Source: Arthrobacter zhangbolii
Lineage (GTDB): Bacteria > Actinomycetota > Actinomycetes > Actinomycetales > Micrococcaceae
DNA length: 64,000 nucleotides
Direction: 5' to 3'
Assembly (NCBI RefSeq): GCF_022869865.1
Contig: NZ_CP094984.1
Span: forward strand, 3,400,002-3,464,001
Shown: one piece after another, positions 38,196 to 47,029 of the stretch
Layout of the letters: each line of letters starts with the position of its first letter
Position numbering within the stretch: the first letter of the stretch is position 1
Position numbers and translations under genes: made by a program
Notes under the pieces: generated by a model
Told to the model about the DNA's origin: nothing
What the model saw: the letters and a program-made list of their open reading frames with translations, nothing else
The model's database searches: none

Positions 38196-39875
38196 TCAGA
38201 TGAGGCCCGAGGGTGTGCCGTCCGCGGCAACCTTCATGTTCAGGGCCGCCGGTGCCTTCGGGAGTCCGGGCATGGTCATGACCGCCCCGGTCAGTGCCAC
38301 GACAAAACCGGCGCCGGTTTTGATGGACAGGTCCCGGACATGGATGGTGAAACCGGACGGTGCGCCGAGGGCCGTTGCGTCGTCGGAGAACGAGTACTGC
38401 GTCTTGGCCATGCACACCGGAAGGTGCTCCAGGCCGCGGGCGGCAATCTCATCCAGCCGGCGCCGGGCCGGCAGCGCAAATTCGACGTCCGCCGCACCGT
38501 AAATGTCCCGGGCAACTGTGCGGATCTTCTCCGCTACGGGCAGCTCGTCCGGATACAGGAACCGGAAGTCGACGGGCCGGCCGAGGGCTTCCAGTACCGT
38601 TGCGGCCAGCTCATCCCCGCCCGGCCCGCCGCCGCCGTTCGCCCAGACGTCAGCAACCGCGGCACCCACTCCTTCGGTGGCGCACCATTCTCGCAGCCAG
38701 TGCAGTTCCGCCTCAGTATCGGTGGCGAAGCGGTTCACTGCGACCACCGGATTAATGCCGAACCGGCGGATGTTTTCCAGATGCCGCCGCAGGTTGGCCG
38801 TGCCGGCCTCCAGCGCGGGCAGGTTCTCCTCCGCCAGTTGTTCCCGCGGCAGTCCTCCGTGCATTTTCAGTGCGCGTACGGTGGCAACCACCACCACCGC
38901 ATCCGGGGCGACGTCGGCCACCCGGGATTTGATATCCAAATACTTCTCCGCCCCCAGGTCCGCTCCAAAGCCCGCTTCGGTCACCACAATGTCGGCGAGC
39001 CTGCGGGCGGTGCGGGTGGCTATGACGGAGTTGCAGCCGTGCGCGATATTGGCGAAGGGTCCGCCATGGACCAGCGCGGGCGTCCCGGCCAGGGTCTGTA
39101 CAAGGTTTGGTTTCAGGGCGTCACGCAGCAGCAGCGTCATGGCTCCCTCGGCGCCCAGGTCCGCCACCGTCACCGGCCGGCGGTCATAGGTATAACCCAC
39201 GGTGATCCGCGCCAGGCGTTCGGTGAGGTCGGTGAGGTCACGGGCCAGGCAGAAGACGGCCATCACCTCCGAGGCAACCGTGATGTCGAAGCCGTCCTGC
39301 CGCGGCACTCCCTGCGCGGGGCCGCCCAGGCCAATGACGATCTCCCGCAGGGCGCGGTCATTCATGTCCAGGACGCGTTTGATGGTGATCCGCCGCGGGT
39401 CCAGCCCCAGGGGATTGCCCTGGAAAATCGAGTTGTCCACCAGGGCGGCCAGCGCATTGTTGGCCGAGGTGATGGCATGGAAGTCGCCGGTGAAGTGCAG
39501 GTTGATGTCCTCCATGGGCACCACCTGGGAGTACCCGCCGCCGGTGGCTCCGCCCTTCATGCCGAGGACCGGGCCCATGGACGGTTCCCGCAGGGCGATA
39601 AAGACGTTTTTGCCGGCGCGCTGCAGGGCGTCGGCCAGGCCGACAGTGACGGTGGATTTCCCTTCCCCGGCCGGGGTGGGGCTCATCGCCGTCACCAGCA
39701 CCACCCGCCCCGGAACCCGGTTCCCCGGCAGCAGCGCCGGGTCCACCTTGGCCTTGTAACGGCCGAAGAGCTCCAACGCGTCCTCGGGAATGCCGGCCGC
39801 TGCGGCCACCTCGGCAACGGGCAGGAGCCGGGCCGACCGGGAAATTTCCAGGTCCGATGGAACATTGGTGCGCAT
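38196..39875 (-). CDS. fhs: Formate-tetrahydrofolate ligase
   Basis: This 559-residue enzyme makes 10-formyltetrahydrofolate from formate, ATP and tetrahydrofolate. The P-loop-like [54 protein letters not shown] and [14 protein letters not shown] are diagnostic. ATG 39875 ([11 protein letters not shown]) gives the normal family length; the upstream extension is Arg-rich shadow. It is cytosolic, in one-carbon metabolism, and convergent with ino1. Confidence 0.97.
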   Translation of the reverse strand: MRTNVPSDLEISRSARLLPVAEVAAAAGIPEDALELFGRYKAKVDPALLPGNRVPGRVVLVTAMSPTPAGEGKSTVTVGLADALQRAGKNVFIALREPSMGPVLGMKGGATGGGYSQVVPMEDINLHFTGDFHAITSANNALAALVDNSIFQGNPLGLDPRRITIKRVLDMNDRALREIVIGLGGPAQGVPRQDGFDITVASEVMAVFCLARDLTDLTERLARITVGYTYDRRPVTVADLGAEGAMTLLLRDALKPNLVQTLAGTPALVHGGPFANIAHGCNSVIATRTARRLADIVVTEAGFGADLGAEKYLDIKSRVADVAPDAVVVVATVRALKMHGGLPREQLAEENLPALEAGTANLRRHLENIRRFGINPVVAVNRFATDTEAELHWLREWCATEGVGAAVADVWANGGGGPGGDELAATVLEALGRPVDFRFLYPDELPVAEKIRTVARDIYGAADVEFALPARRRLDEIAARGLEHLPVCMAKTQYSFSDDATALGAPSGFTIHVRDLSIKTGAGFVVALTGAVMTMPGLPKAPAALNMKVAADGTPSGLI

Positions 39876-39979
39876 ATGCCGCGTTTCCTTCCGCTGCGCC
39901 GGCAACGGATCGCGTTGGCGGCGGGTCATTGGATGGAAGCCAAGCTATCAGCCGGGCAGGCGTGACGCGCCCTTACCGG

Positions 39980-41239
39980 CTATTTCCGGACCGACCGGCT
40001 GGCGAACTGGTCAGCTGCCTCACGGTAGCTCTCTGCGGTGAGCATCGCTGTGCGGCGCCAGCCAAAGGCCTGCGCGTGTGCGGCCGCTCCTTCACCGAGG
40101 GCACGACGGCGCTCGGTCCCGTCGTAGAGGGCCTCGAGTTCCTCTGCCCAGCGTCCGGGGGCGTGTCCGTTGACCAGCACGCCGCTGCGTCCGTGCCGCA
40201 CCGCCTTGGGCAGGCCGCCCACGTTGGCGGCCAGCACGGGCGTGCCGCAGGCCTGGGCTTCCAGGGCCACGAGGCCGAAGGACTCGCTGAAGGAGGGTAC
40301 CGCCACCACGTCTGCGGAGCGGAACCAGTCCGCCAGCTGATGCGGTTGCACGGGGGGCCGCAGCGAGACGGTGTCCTGGAGCCCGAGACTGCGGATCAGC
40401 GGAGCCAGGTCAAGGACCTGCGAGCCGCTGCCTGCACCCAGGATGCTCACCCGCAGGGGAATGTCCGGGCGCCGGCGCCGCAGTTCGGCAGCAGCCTCCA
40501 CCAGGACCTGCGGGCCCTTCATCCGCTGGATCCGGCCGGCAAACACCACGTGGAACACCCCGGGCAGGAATCCCCTGCCGGCCTGCACGCCCGGCCTGCC
40601 GCGGGGCGAGAACACGTTCAGGTCCACTCCCGGTGCCACTACGTCAACGGTCCGCGGATCCGCGCCGTACAGGGTTTCCAGCTCGGCAGCTTCGGTGCTT
40701 GTGTTGGCGATAAGCCGGGTGGCACCCCGGACTATTTGCTGCTCGCCGTCGATACGGATCTGCGGCTCGGGGGACTCCCCCGGCTGGGCCTGGAGATTCT
40801 TGACCCGCGCCATGGTGTGCATGGTGTGCACCAGCGGCAGGTCCCACTGCCGGGCCACGGCCAGGCCGGCTGTGCCGGAAACCCAGTAGTGCGAATGGAC
40901 AACGTCGAAGCCCCCTTCCAGCAGGAAGGGCTGCGCCTCGGCAACGGCAGTGGCCAGGTCCAGGAAGGGCAGTTGTTCCTTGGGTACCCTGCGAACCGGG
41001 CCGGCAGGCACGTGCCGGACCTTCACACCCGGTGCCAGCTGCACATCGGCGCGCTGTTCCGGATCCGTGGCGCGGGTAAAAATCTCCACTTCGGTGCCCG
41101 AGCGGGCCAGTTCAAGGGCCACTGAACGGACGTAGACGTTCATGCCCCCGGCATCGCCGGAGCCGGGCTGCTCCAGCGGGGAGGTATGAAGGGAGAGCAT
41201 GGCCACACGTTTGACCTGGGGCACTTTGCTCCCTTCCAT
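39980..41239 (-). CDS. mshA: D-inositol-3-phosphate glycosyltransferase MshA
   Basis: This 419-residue GT4 enzyme commits carbon to mycothiol by joining N-acetylglucosamine to inositol 3-phosphate. Landmarks are LSLHTSPLEQPGSGDAGGMN (donor/acceptor loop), DVVHSHYWVSGTAGL, HTMARVKN, FAGRIQRMKGPQVL, and the ExxxxxxxE motif in SFSESFGLVALEAQACGTP. The precursor gene ino1 is only 2 kb away. ATG 41239 has AGG just upstream. Its promoter includes GGAAA and GTT elements close to, but not exactly at, SigR spacing. Confidence 0.95.
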   Translation of the reverse strand: MEGSKVPQVKRVAMLSLHTSPLEQPGSGDAGGMNVYVRSVALELARSGTEVEIFTRATDPEQRADVQLAPGVKVRHVPAGPVRRVPKEQLPFLDLATAVAEAQPFLLEGGFDVVHSHYWVSGTAGLAVARQWDLPLVHTMHTMARVKNLQAQPGESPEPQIRIDGEQQIVRGATRLIANTSTEAAELETLYGADPRTVDVVAPGVDLNVFSPRGRPGVQAGRGFLPGVFHVVFAGRIQRMKGPQVLVEAAAELRRRRPDIPLRVSILGAGSGSQVLDLAPLIRSLGLQDTVSLRPPVQPHQLADWFRSADVVAVPSFSESFGLVALEAQACGTPVLAANVGGLPKAVRHGRSGVLVNGHAPGRWAEELEALYDGTERRRALGEGAAAHAQAFGWRRTAMLTAESYREAADQFASRSVRK

Positions 41240-41309
41240 CCTGAAATCTTCTCTATCGACTTTATAACGCCGCGGGCTTCAGCTTTGTTTCCTGTCGGCT
41301 AAAACACGT

Positions 41310-41337
41310 CCGCCGGGCACCTGCAGGTGCCCGGCGG
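41310..41337 (-). terminator. 28-bp perfect palindrome between small ORFs and mshA
   Basis: Perfect 14-bp arms beginning CCGCCGGGCACCTG lie about 40 bp past the small-ORF stop. On the minus strand GTTTTAG follows shortly. It probably terminates the small-ORF unit before mshA, and could equally be a protein-binding site. Confidence 0.6.
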
Positions 41338-41376
41338 TGCCGATGCCCGAGCGGATCGGATGGCGATGCACTCCGC

Positions 41377-41499
41377 CTACTTCGCGGAGTGGAAGTAGTG
41401 CAGCAGCAGGTGCCCCTGTTCCCCGCGCAGCGCCGCGTCCAGTCGTGCGTCGTGGACCGCGCTGGAACGCAGGTAGGAACTGTGCAGGCGCTTCAGCAT
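41377..41499 (-). CDS. Small protein, 40 residues, strong ribosome-binding site
   Basis: ATG 41499 is preceded at ideal distance by AAGGAGGTG. The 40 codons strongly favour G/C in third position, unlike a random frame. The product is basic and His/Leu-rich (KRLHSSYLRSSAVHDARLD, EQGHLLLHYFHSAK), with no Cys, signal peptide or membrane segment. An in-frame GTG at 41649 with GGAG upstream could make a 90-residue form, but that extension is Pro-rich and partly encoded by a polypyrimidine tract. No family recognised. Confidence 0.6.
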   Translation of the reverse strand: MLKRLHSSYLRSSAVHDARLDAALRGEQGHLLLHYFHSAK

Positions 41500-41659
41500 T
41501 GAATACACCTCCTTCAGCGGGTGATGTCGGACGGGCGGATGTTCTGCCGGGAGGGTCACAGCCCGTGGTTCAGGCAGCAGGCCGGCATGCGAGGTGGACG
41601 TGAAACTGGTTTCGGGCATGGCTGTACTGGGCAGGGGATATTCAGGCACTGGATTCTCC

Positions 41660-41738
41660 AAAAGGGGAGCCCAAAATGGGCAGGGGAAATAAGGAAAAGG
41701 AAATGTCGGAAAAGAGACAGGAGAAAGCCGGAAAGGCA
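41660..41738. repeat. Polypurine/polypyrimidine tract
   Basis: The plus strand is almost entirely purine over about 80 bases (AAAAGGGGAGC, GGGGAAATAAGGAAAAGGAAA, GGAAAAGAGACAGGAGAAAG when read in pieces), with the short palindrome GCCCAAAATGGGC inside. It lies in the transcribed strand of the small-ORF unit. Confidence 0.7.
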
Positions 41739-41940
41739 TCGACTATTTACGTCAGGGCGATTTGCGGGAATACATCCCGACCAGGACGCGATGATGCCTT
41801 CAGGAAAAGGCCTGCCTATTGACCGCGACGCCCGGTGCCTGGCTTCTCCGTGCAGAGCAGCCGGAGGGCAGGAAGCGGGGGTGGCCGGAAGCTGGAGCTA
41901 TCCGGTGCGGGCCGCGCAGTGAGGGGTAAGGCGGCGGCGC

Positions 41941-42093
41941 TTAGGCGGACACAGCCGGCCAGTGGCCAGCAATAGACCGATGCGCGGCGTAGAGCCGTCC
42001 GGAAAGAACCGAGGACGGTGCCCACGGAGCCCGGAACCGCGGCCGGAGGTTATGACCGGCAACGCCGAAGCCGCCATTAATGTTCATATTCAT
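41941..42093 (-). CDS. Small ORF, 50 residues, strong ribosome-binding site
   Basis: ATG 42093 is preceded by AGGAGGTGG at a good distance. The frame runs 50 codons to TAA and encodes a basic peptide (MNMNINGGFGVAGHNLRPRF, then Arg/Pro/Trp-rich sequence ending HWPAVSA) without Cys or a membrane helix. It is the first ORF behind a credible promoter at 42191-42220. It may be a small protein or a leader peptide. No family recognised. Confidence 0.5.
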   Translation of the reverse strand: MNMNINGGFGVAGHNLRPRFRAPWAPSSVLSGRLYAAHRSIAGHWPAVSA

Positions 42094-42163
42094 AACTCTC
42101 CACCTCCTGTTCGCGGGGACCTGGATACTTCGGGTCTCTTAAGGGTTTACGGTTCTGCCTGGG

Positions 42164-42184
42164 GCGGGCTGCAAAAGTGCCCGC
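42164..42184 (-). promoter_or_regulatory. Leader hairpin ahead of the small ORFs
   Basis: Arms GCGGGC/GCCCGC enclose a 9-base loop just downstream of the predicted transcript start, within a leader of about 90 nt before the 50-residue ORF. Confidence 0.35.
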
Positions 42185-42190
42185 AAAAGA

Positions 42191-42220
42191 AAGGTACAAC
42201 AGTTTTCCCGGCCCTGCCAA
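42191..42220 (-). promoter_or_regulatory. Candidate sigma-70-type promoter for the small-ORF unit
   Basis: On the minus strand TTGGCA (42215-42220) and TACCTT (42191-42196) are 18 bp apart, preceded by an AT-rich stretch unusual for this genome, including the 8-bp inverted repeat AATAATTC/GAATTATT at 42230-42249. It points toward the two small ORFs. Confidence 0.5.
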
Positions 42221-42286
42221 GTACTTTTTAATAATTCTTTGGAATTATTCTTAAACCGGGGCGGGCGGGCCGGGAGAACCTGCAGG

Positions 42287-42943
42287 TCAGAGGTTCCAGC
42301 CGACTACGGCAGGGGTGTGCTTGTCCCAGCCGAGGGTGCAGACGGCAGCGGTGCTGAGGGCAAAGTGGCGGCCGAATTCCGGAGGCAGTCCCAGCCAGCG
42401 GGCGGCCAGGATGCGCAGGAAGTGCCCGTGTGCCACCAACAGGACCTTTTCCACCGGGGTGGCCTCCGGATTCCGGTCCATCTCGGTTCCGGAGCCGGCC
42501 TGGACGGCGGAAATGATGCGGTCCGCGCGCTCGGCCACCTGGGCCAGGGATTCGCCGTTGGGCACCCCGTCCTTCCAGATCAGGTAGCCCGGGTTCTCTT
42601 CGCGCACCTGCCGGCTGTTGCGGCCCTCATTGTCGCCGTAATCCCACTCGTGGGCGTGGGGAACAATCTCCGCGTCCGGGTAGCCCACCAGTTCCGCGGT
42701 CCGTCGGGCGCGGATCAGAGGTGAGGTGAGGACCCGGTCAAAACTCACGGGTCCGATCTTCTCCAGCGCAGCCCTGGCCTGGGCTTCGCCTTCGGGCGTC
42801 AGTGGAATATCCGTCAGTCCGGTGTAGTTGCCCTCACGGCTCCACTCGGTTTCTCCGTGCCGCAGGAGCCATAGGCGGGGCAGCCGGGTCCCGGACGGGG
42901 TCAGGTCCGGTACTGCCGGTCCGAAGTTGTCCCCGTTGCTCAT
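42287..42943 (-). CDS. Histidine phosphatase family protein
   Basis: This 218-residue member of the phosphoglycerate-mutase-like superfamily has the catalytic RHG in WLLRHGETEWSREG near residue 27, Arg in SPLIRARRTAELVG and the second His in VLLVAHGHFLRILAARW. Proteins of this type dephosphorylate small molecules; the substrate is unknown. ATG 42943 directly follows the CCA-enzyme stop, so the genes are coupled. Confidence 0.9.
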   Translation of the reverse strand: MSNGDNFGPAVPDLTPSGTRLPRLWLLRHGETEWSREGNYTGLTDIPLTPEGEAQARAALEKIGPVSFDRVLTSPLIRARRTAELVGYPDAEIVPHAHEWDYGDNEGRNSRQVREENPGYLIWKDGVPNGESLAQVAERADRIISAVQAGSGTEMDRNPEATPVEKVLLVAHGHFLRILAARWLGLPPEFGRHFALSTAAVCTLGWDKHTPAVVGWNL

Positions 42944-44464
42944 TTATTTGTCCTTCGCGTTTGTACCTGATCCATCCTGCCCCCGCAGGCTTTCTTTTTC
43001 CGTTGTATCAGGTGACAGGCCAGTATCCTGCATTGAGCTCTCCGGTTGTGCGGACCACCACGTCCGGAGCAGCTCGGCGGCTTCCGCCTCACTGCGCGGC
43101 CCGTTTTCCATCCGTTCCTCCAGAAGGAACCGGTAGGCGCGGCCCACCACGGGCCCGGGACTCACGTTCAGCAGCGCCATGATGGCCTCCCCGTCCAGGT
43201 CCGGACGGATGGCAGCAAGTTCTTCCTGTTCAGCGAGCGCGGCAATCCGCTGCTCAAGGTCGTCATAGGCGAACGCCAGCCGTTCGGCCTTGCGCCGGTT
43301 CCGGGTGGTGACGTCGGAACGGGTCAACCGGTGCAGGCGCTCCAGCAGCGGCCCGGCGTCGTTGACGTATCGGCGCACTGCGGAGTCGGTCCAGCCGGCG
43401 TCGCCATACCCGTAGAAACGCATGTGCAGTTCCACCAGCCGGGCCACCGACTTAATGGTGTCGTTGTCGAACCTCAGCGCCTTCATCCGTTTGGCTGTGA
43501 GCTTGGCGCCCACGGCGTCGTGGTGCAGGAAGCTCACGGAACCGGACGGTTCAAAGCGCCGCGTGGACGGCTTTCCCACGTCATGCATCAGTGCGGCAAA
43601 GCGCAGCACAAAGTCCGGGCCGGGCACTGCGCCGTCGGCATCCGTTTCCAGTTCGCAGGCCTGGCGCAGGACGGTCAGGGAGTGCTGGTAGACATCCTTG
43701 TGCCGGTGGTGCTCATCGATCTCCAGTTTTAATGCCGCCACCTCGGGCAGCACATGCTCGGCCAGGCCGCTCTCCACCAGCAGGTCCACACCGGTCCACG
43801 GTGCCTTGCCGTTGATCAGTTTGGTCAGTTCGTCGCGCACCCGTTCCGCGGAGATGATGCCAATCCGGCCGGCCATGTCCCGCATGGCCTCAAATACCTC
43901 CGGTGCCACCTGTACCTGCAGCTGCGAGGCAAAGCGTGCCGCCCGCATCATCCGCAGCGGATCATCGGAGAACGACGTCGACGGCGCACCCGGCGTCCGG
44001 ACCATGCCGGCGTGCAGGTCCCGGGCTCCCCCGAAGGGGTCCACCAGTTCCATGGACGGCAGCCGCAGCGCCATGGCGTTCATGGTGAAATCCCGGCGGA
44101 ACAGATCGTCTTCAAGTTTGTCGCCGAACGCGACGGCGGGTTTGCGGGAGGACGGATCATAGGCGTCGGCCCGGTAGGTGGTGATCTCCACCTGGAACCC
44201 GCCCTTGCGCATGCCGATGGTGCCGAATTCGCGGCCGATTTCCCAGAATGTGTCAGCCCAGCCCCTGATAATCCGGATGATGTCATCCGGTCGGGCGTTG
44301 GTGGTGAAATCCAGGTCCGGGGAAACCCGGCCCAGGAACAGGTCCCGCACGGGTCCGCCGACGAGGGAAAGCTCATAGCCGGCGTCCTCGAAACGGGTGC
44401 CCAGCTCCGGGATAACGCCGGGCAGCGGGGACTTTAAAGCAGAACTATCAAAAAGGTGCGCCAT
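42944..44464 (-). CDS. cca: CCA tRNA nucleotidyltransferase with HD domain
   Basis: This 506-residue class II enzyme adds or repairs the CCA end of tRNAs. The nucleotidyltransferase core shows ELSLVGGPVRDLFLG and SPDLDFTT with the metal-binding Asp pair. RRDFTMNAMALRL, DDPLRMMRAARFASQL and an HD domain (FAALMHDVGKPSTRR) follow. Its C-terminal tail is disordered. No Shine-Dalgarno is obvious before ATG 44464. It is divergent from the Nudix gene, as in many actinobacteria near the origin. Confidence 0.95.
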   Translation of the reverse strand: MAHLFDSSALKSPLPGVIPELGTRFEDAGYELSLVGGPVRDLFLGRVSPDLDFTTNARPDDIIRIIRGWADTFWEIGREFGTIGMRKGGFQVEITTYRADAYDPSSRKPAVAFGDKLEDDLFRRDFTMNAMALRLPSMELVDPFGGARDLHAGMVRTPGAPSTSFSDDPLRMMRAARFASQLQVQVAPEVFEAMRDMAGRIGIISAERVRDELTKLINGKAPWTGVDLLVESGLAEHVLPEVAALKLEIDEHHRHKDVYQHSLTVLRQACELETDADGAVPGPDFVLRFAALMHDVGKPSTRRFEPSGSVSFLHHDAVGAKLTAKRMKALRFDNDTIKSVARLVELHMRFYGYGDAGWTDSAVRRYVNDAGPLLERLHRLTRSDVTTRNRRKAERLAFAYDDLEQRIAALAEQEELAAIRPDLDGEAIMALLNVSPGPVVGRAYRFLLEERMENGPRSEAEAAELLRTWWSAQPESSMQDTGLSPDTTEKESLRGQDGSGTNAKDK

Positions 44465-44607
44465 AGTGCTTTAAGCGTGCCAGATAAAACGGCGGGGACC
44501 GACAAGGGCACCGGGTTCCCGGGCGGACACGCCGAGGGTTCCCGCTTCCTCTCCGGCAGCCTGCCCAACAGTCATCATCCCCGGGGAAAGATCGTTACAG
44601 TGGGAGT

Positions 44608-45138
44608 ATGGCCCATCCCGTACCGAGCGCCCCCAAGCGGACCCCATTGACTGCGTCAATGGGTGGCCTCGGTGCGCATTCGGTACATGCTCCCCTGCCC
44701 ACGGTCGAAGAGGTCTCCGCCGGCGGCATCGTGGTGGACACCGCCGATGAACAGCTGCCCGTGGCCATCATTGCCCGGCTGAACCGCGGCGGACGGCTGG
44801 AGTGGTGCCTGCCCAAGGGACATCCCGAAAACGATGAGGACAACCCGGCGGCTGCCATCCGGGAAATCGCCGAGGAAACCGGCATCGATGGCCGGATCCT
44901 TGCTGCACTGGGCAGCATTGACTACTGGTTCACCGTCAGCGGGCACCGGGTGCACAAGACCGTGCACCACTACCTCCTTGAGGCCTGCGGCGGACACCTG
45001 ACCATCGAAAACGATCCGGACCATGAAGCCGTGGACGTTGCCTGGGTTCCGCTGGCGGAACTGGGCCGCAGGCTTTCCTTCCCCAATGAGCGCCGCATCG
45101 CGGACCTCGCCCGGGAGATCCTGCCCCGCCACCTCTGA
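44608..45138 (+). CDS. Nudix hydrolase
   Basis: This 176-residue protein carries a complete Nudix box (GHPENDEDNPAAAIREIA, then EETGI), matching Gx5Ex7REUxEExGU. The substrate is probably a nucleoside diphosphate derivative; MutT-like cleaning is one possibility. The ATG follows a -10-like TACAGT closely, so a very short or absent leader is likely. It is followed 64 bp later by murJ, the order seen in mycobacteria. Confidence 0.9.
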   Translation: MAHPVPSAPKRTPLTASMGGLGAHSVHAPLPTVEEVSAGGIVVDTADEQLPVAIIARLNRGGRLEWCLPKGHPENDEDNPAAAIREIAEETGIDGRILAALGSIDYWFTVSGHRVHKTVHHYLLEACGGHLTIENDPDHEAVDVAWVPLAELGRRLSFPNERRIADLAREILPRHL

Positions 45139-45202
45139 ACCCCGCCGGTTCGGGCGGGCCGGTTAAGGCAATCCGGACCGGAAGTGAGAACATAGGGTCA
45201 CG

Positions 45203-46864
45203 ATGGCCGAAAAGAATATAGCCCCCAGTACTGCGCGTTCCAGCGCGGTCATGGCTGCGGGGACACTGGTATCCCGAGTCCTGGGACTGGTCCGCACTGC
45301 CCTGCTGGCAATCGCCATTGGCAATACCGGGCTGGTCACCGACATCTTCAGTTCAGCGAACGTGCTGCCGAACTTCATCTACCTGATGGTGGCCGGCGGT
45401 GTGTTCAACGCGGTGCTGGTTCCGCAGATCATCAGGGCCAGCAAACGCCCGGACCGCGGATCCGAGTACGTATCCCGGATACTCACGCTCTGCCTGCTGG
45501 TGCTGGGCTGCATTGCCGCCCTGGCCACGCTGGCGGCGCCACTGATCCTCCCCCTGGTCACGGCGCTGAACCCGGCCCAGCTGCCGCTGGCCACCACCTT
45601 CGCCTACTGGCTCTTCCCGCAGATCTTCTTCTACGGCGCCTACGCCGTCATCGGACAGATCCTCAATGCCAACGGCCGGTTCGGCGCCTATATGTGGGCT
45701 CCCGTCGTAAACAACATTGTTGCCATCGCCGGACTGCTCATCTTCATTACCTTCATCGGCCGCGAAGAGACCTCCTCCTTCTCCCCGGAAACCTGGACCA
45801 GCCAGGCAACCATCCTGCTGGCCGGAAGCACCACCCTGGGCATCGTGCTGCAGGCCGTAGTACTGCTGATCCCGCTGCGCCGGCTCCGGCTCGGGCTGCG
45901 TCCGTCCTTCGGCCTGCGCGGGGTGGGGCTGCGCCAGACCGGCAAGGTGGCCAAGTGGACCATCCTCACCATGCTGATCGGCAACGGTGCCTATCTGGTC
46001 TACACCAAGGTGGCGACCATCGCCTCCTCCGCCCGGCCTGAATACCAGGCCATGGGACAGGAGATTGCCGGGCACCTGAACCTCGAGACGGCCTCAATGC
46101 TGTACATCATTCCGCATTCGGTCATCACCCTTTCGCTGGCGACGGTGCTGTTCAACACCATGTCCCATGCCTACGCGGAGAAGGACTACGACGGCGTCCG
46201 GGCCACCCTTTCGCAGGGCCTGCGGGCCATCGGTGTGGCCACCGTTTTCTGCTCCGCGGTGCTGATAGTCCTCGCCGGGCCCATCAGCATCTGGTTCAGC
46301 GGCGGCTCGAATGTTTCGGCAACACTGCAGGCACAGGTCCTCGTCCTCCTGGCCTGCACTGCCCCCTTCCTCAGTGCGACGTTCCTGATGAACCGTGCGT
46401 TCTACGCCAATGAGGATGCAAAAACCCCGCTGATCATGCAGGTCATCCTCTCGGCGTTCGGTGTGGCCCTCGCGCTGGCCGCTGCCAGCCTGCCCGCGGA
46501 CAAGATCATCTTCGCCCTCGCCGTGGCGTACTCGCTGGGCAATATTGCCGCCGTCGTCGTCAGCCACATCTTCCTTACCCGCCGCCTGGGCAACTATGGT
46601 GCGGCCCGGGTCTTTGATGTCCACGTCCGGCTGGTCGTCGCCGCCCTCGGTGCTGCCGCCGTCGGATCGGCGGCGCTGCGGATGATGGGCGGTTATGCTG
46701 TGGACGGTTTCGCGTGGCAGTCACTGGGCGCGGCCACTGTGGTCATGCTGGTCTGCGGGGTGCTGATGGCCGGAACGTACTACCTGATGCTGCGCTGGCT
46801 GAAGGTCACCGAACTGGATGCTTTCCTCAAACCGGTCCTTGCCAAAATCCGGCGGACTGCCTAA
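45203..46864 (+). CDS. murJ: Lipid II flippase MurJ (MviN)
   Basis: This 553-residue MOP-superfamily protein has about fourteen membrane helices. It has the MurJ landmarks SAVMAAGTLVSRVLGLVRTA, FSSANVLPNFIYLMVAGGVF, LNANGRFGAYMWAPVVNN and RAFYANEDAKTPL. It moves lipid II to the outer face of the membrane for wall synthesis. Unlike mycobacterial MviN it ends after the membrane domain; the pseudokinase-like part is a separate gene next door. Confidence 0.95.
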   Translation: MAEKNIAPSTARSSAVMAAGTLVSRVLGLVRTALLAIAIGNTGLVTDIFSSANVLPNFIYLMVAGGVFNAVLVPQIIRASKRPDRGSEYVSRILTLCLLVLGCIAALATLAAPLILPLVTALNPAQLPLATTFAYWLFPQIFFYGAYAVIGQILNANGRFGAYMWAPVVNNIVAIAGLLIFITFIGREETSSFSPETWTSQATILLAGSTTLGIVLQAVVLLIPLRRLRLGLRPSFGLRGVGLRQTGKVAKWTILTMLIGNGAYLVYTKVATIASSARPEYQAMGQEIAGHLNLETASMLYIIPHSVITLSLATVLFNTMSHAYAEKDYDGVRATLSQGLRAIGVATVFCSAVLIVLAGPISIWFSGGSNVSATLQAQVLVLLACTAPFLSATFLMNRAFYANEDAKTPLIMQVILSAFGVALALAAASLPADKIIFALAVAYSLGNIAAVVVSHIFLTRRLGNYGAARVFDVHVRLVVAALGAAAVGSAALRMMGGYAVDGFAWQSLGAATVVMLVCGVLMAGTYYLMLRWLKVTELDAFLKPVLAKIRRTA

Positions 46865-47029
46865 AGTGCCGACGCCGGCATTCGGCGCGGACGCGGGTAG
46901 CATGGGAACAAAGCAGGCAGTTCAGGGCTGCGGCAGACTGCCGCGTACCGTGTCCGTGAACGAACATCCATATACGCAGTTGTCAGCTCGGCTGACGCAG
47001 TCTTATTGCCGTTTTCATGGGAGGAACAC

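Noticed and set aside
38172..39965. 597-codon plus-strand frame opposite fhs
   Set aside because: fhs is certain on the minus strand. The antisense frame shows no motif or ribosome-binding site.
41240..41310. SigR promoter for mshA
   Set aside because: GGAAA and GTT elements are present but the spacing is one base longer than the consensus and the fifth base differs. Kept only as a remark.
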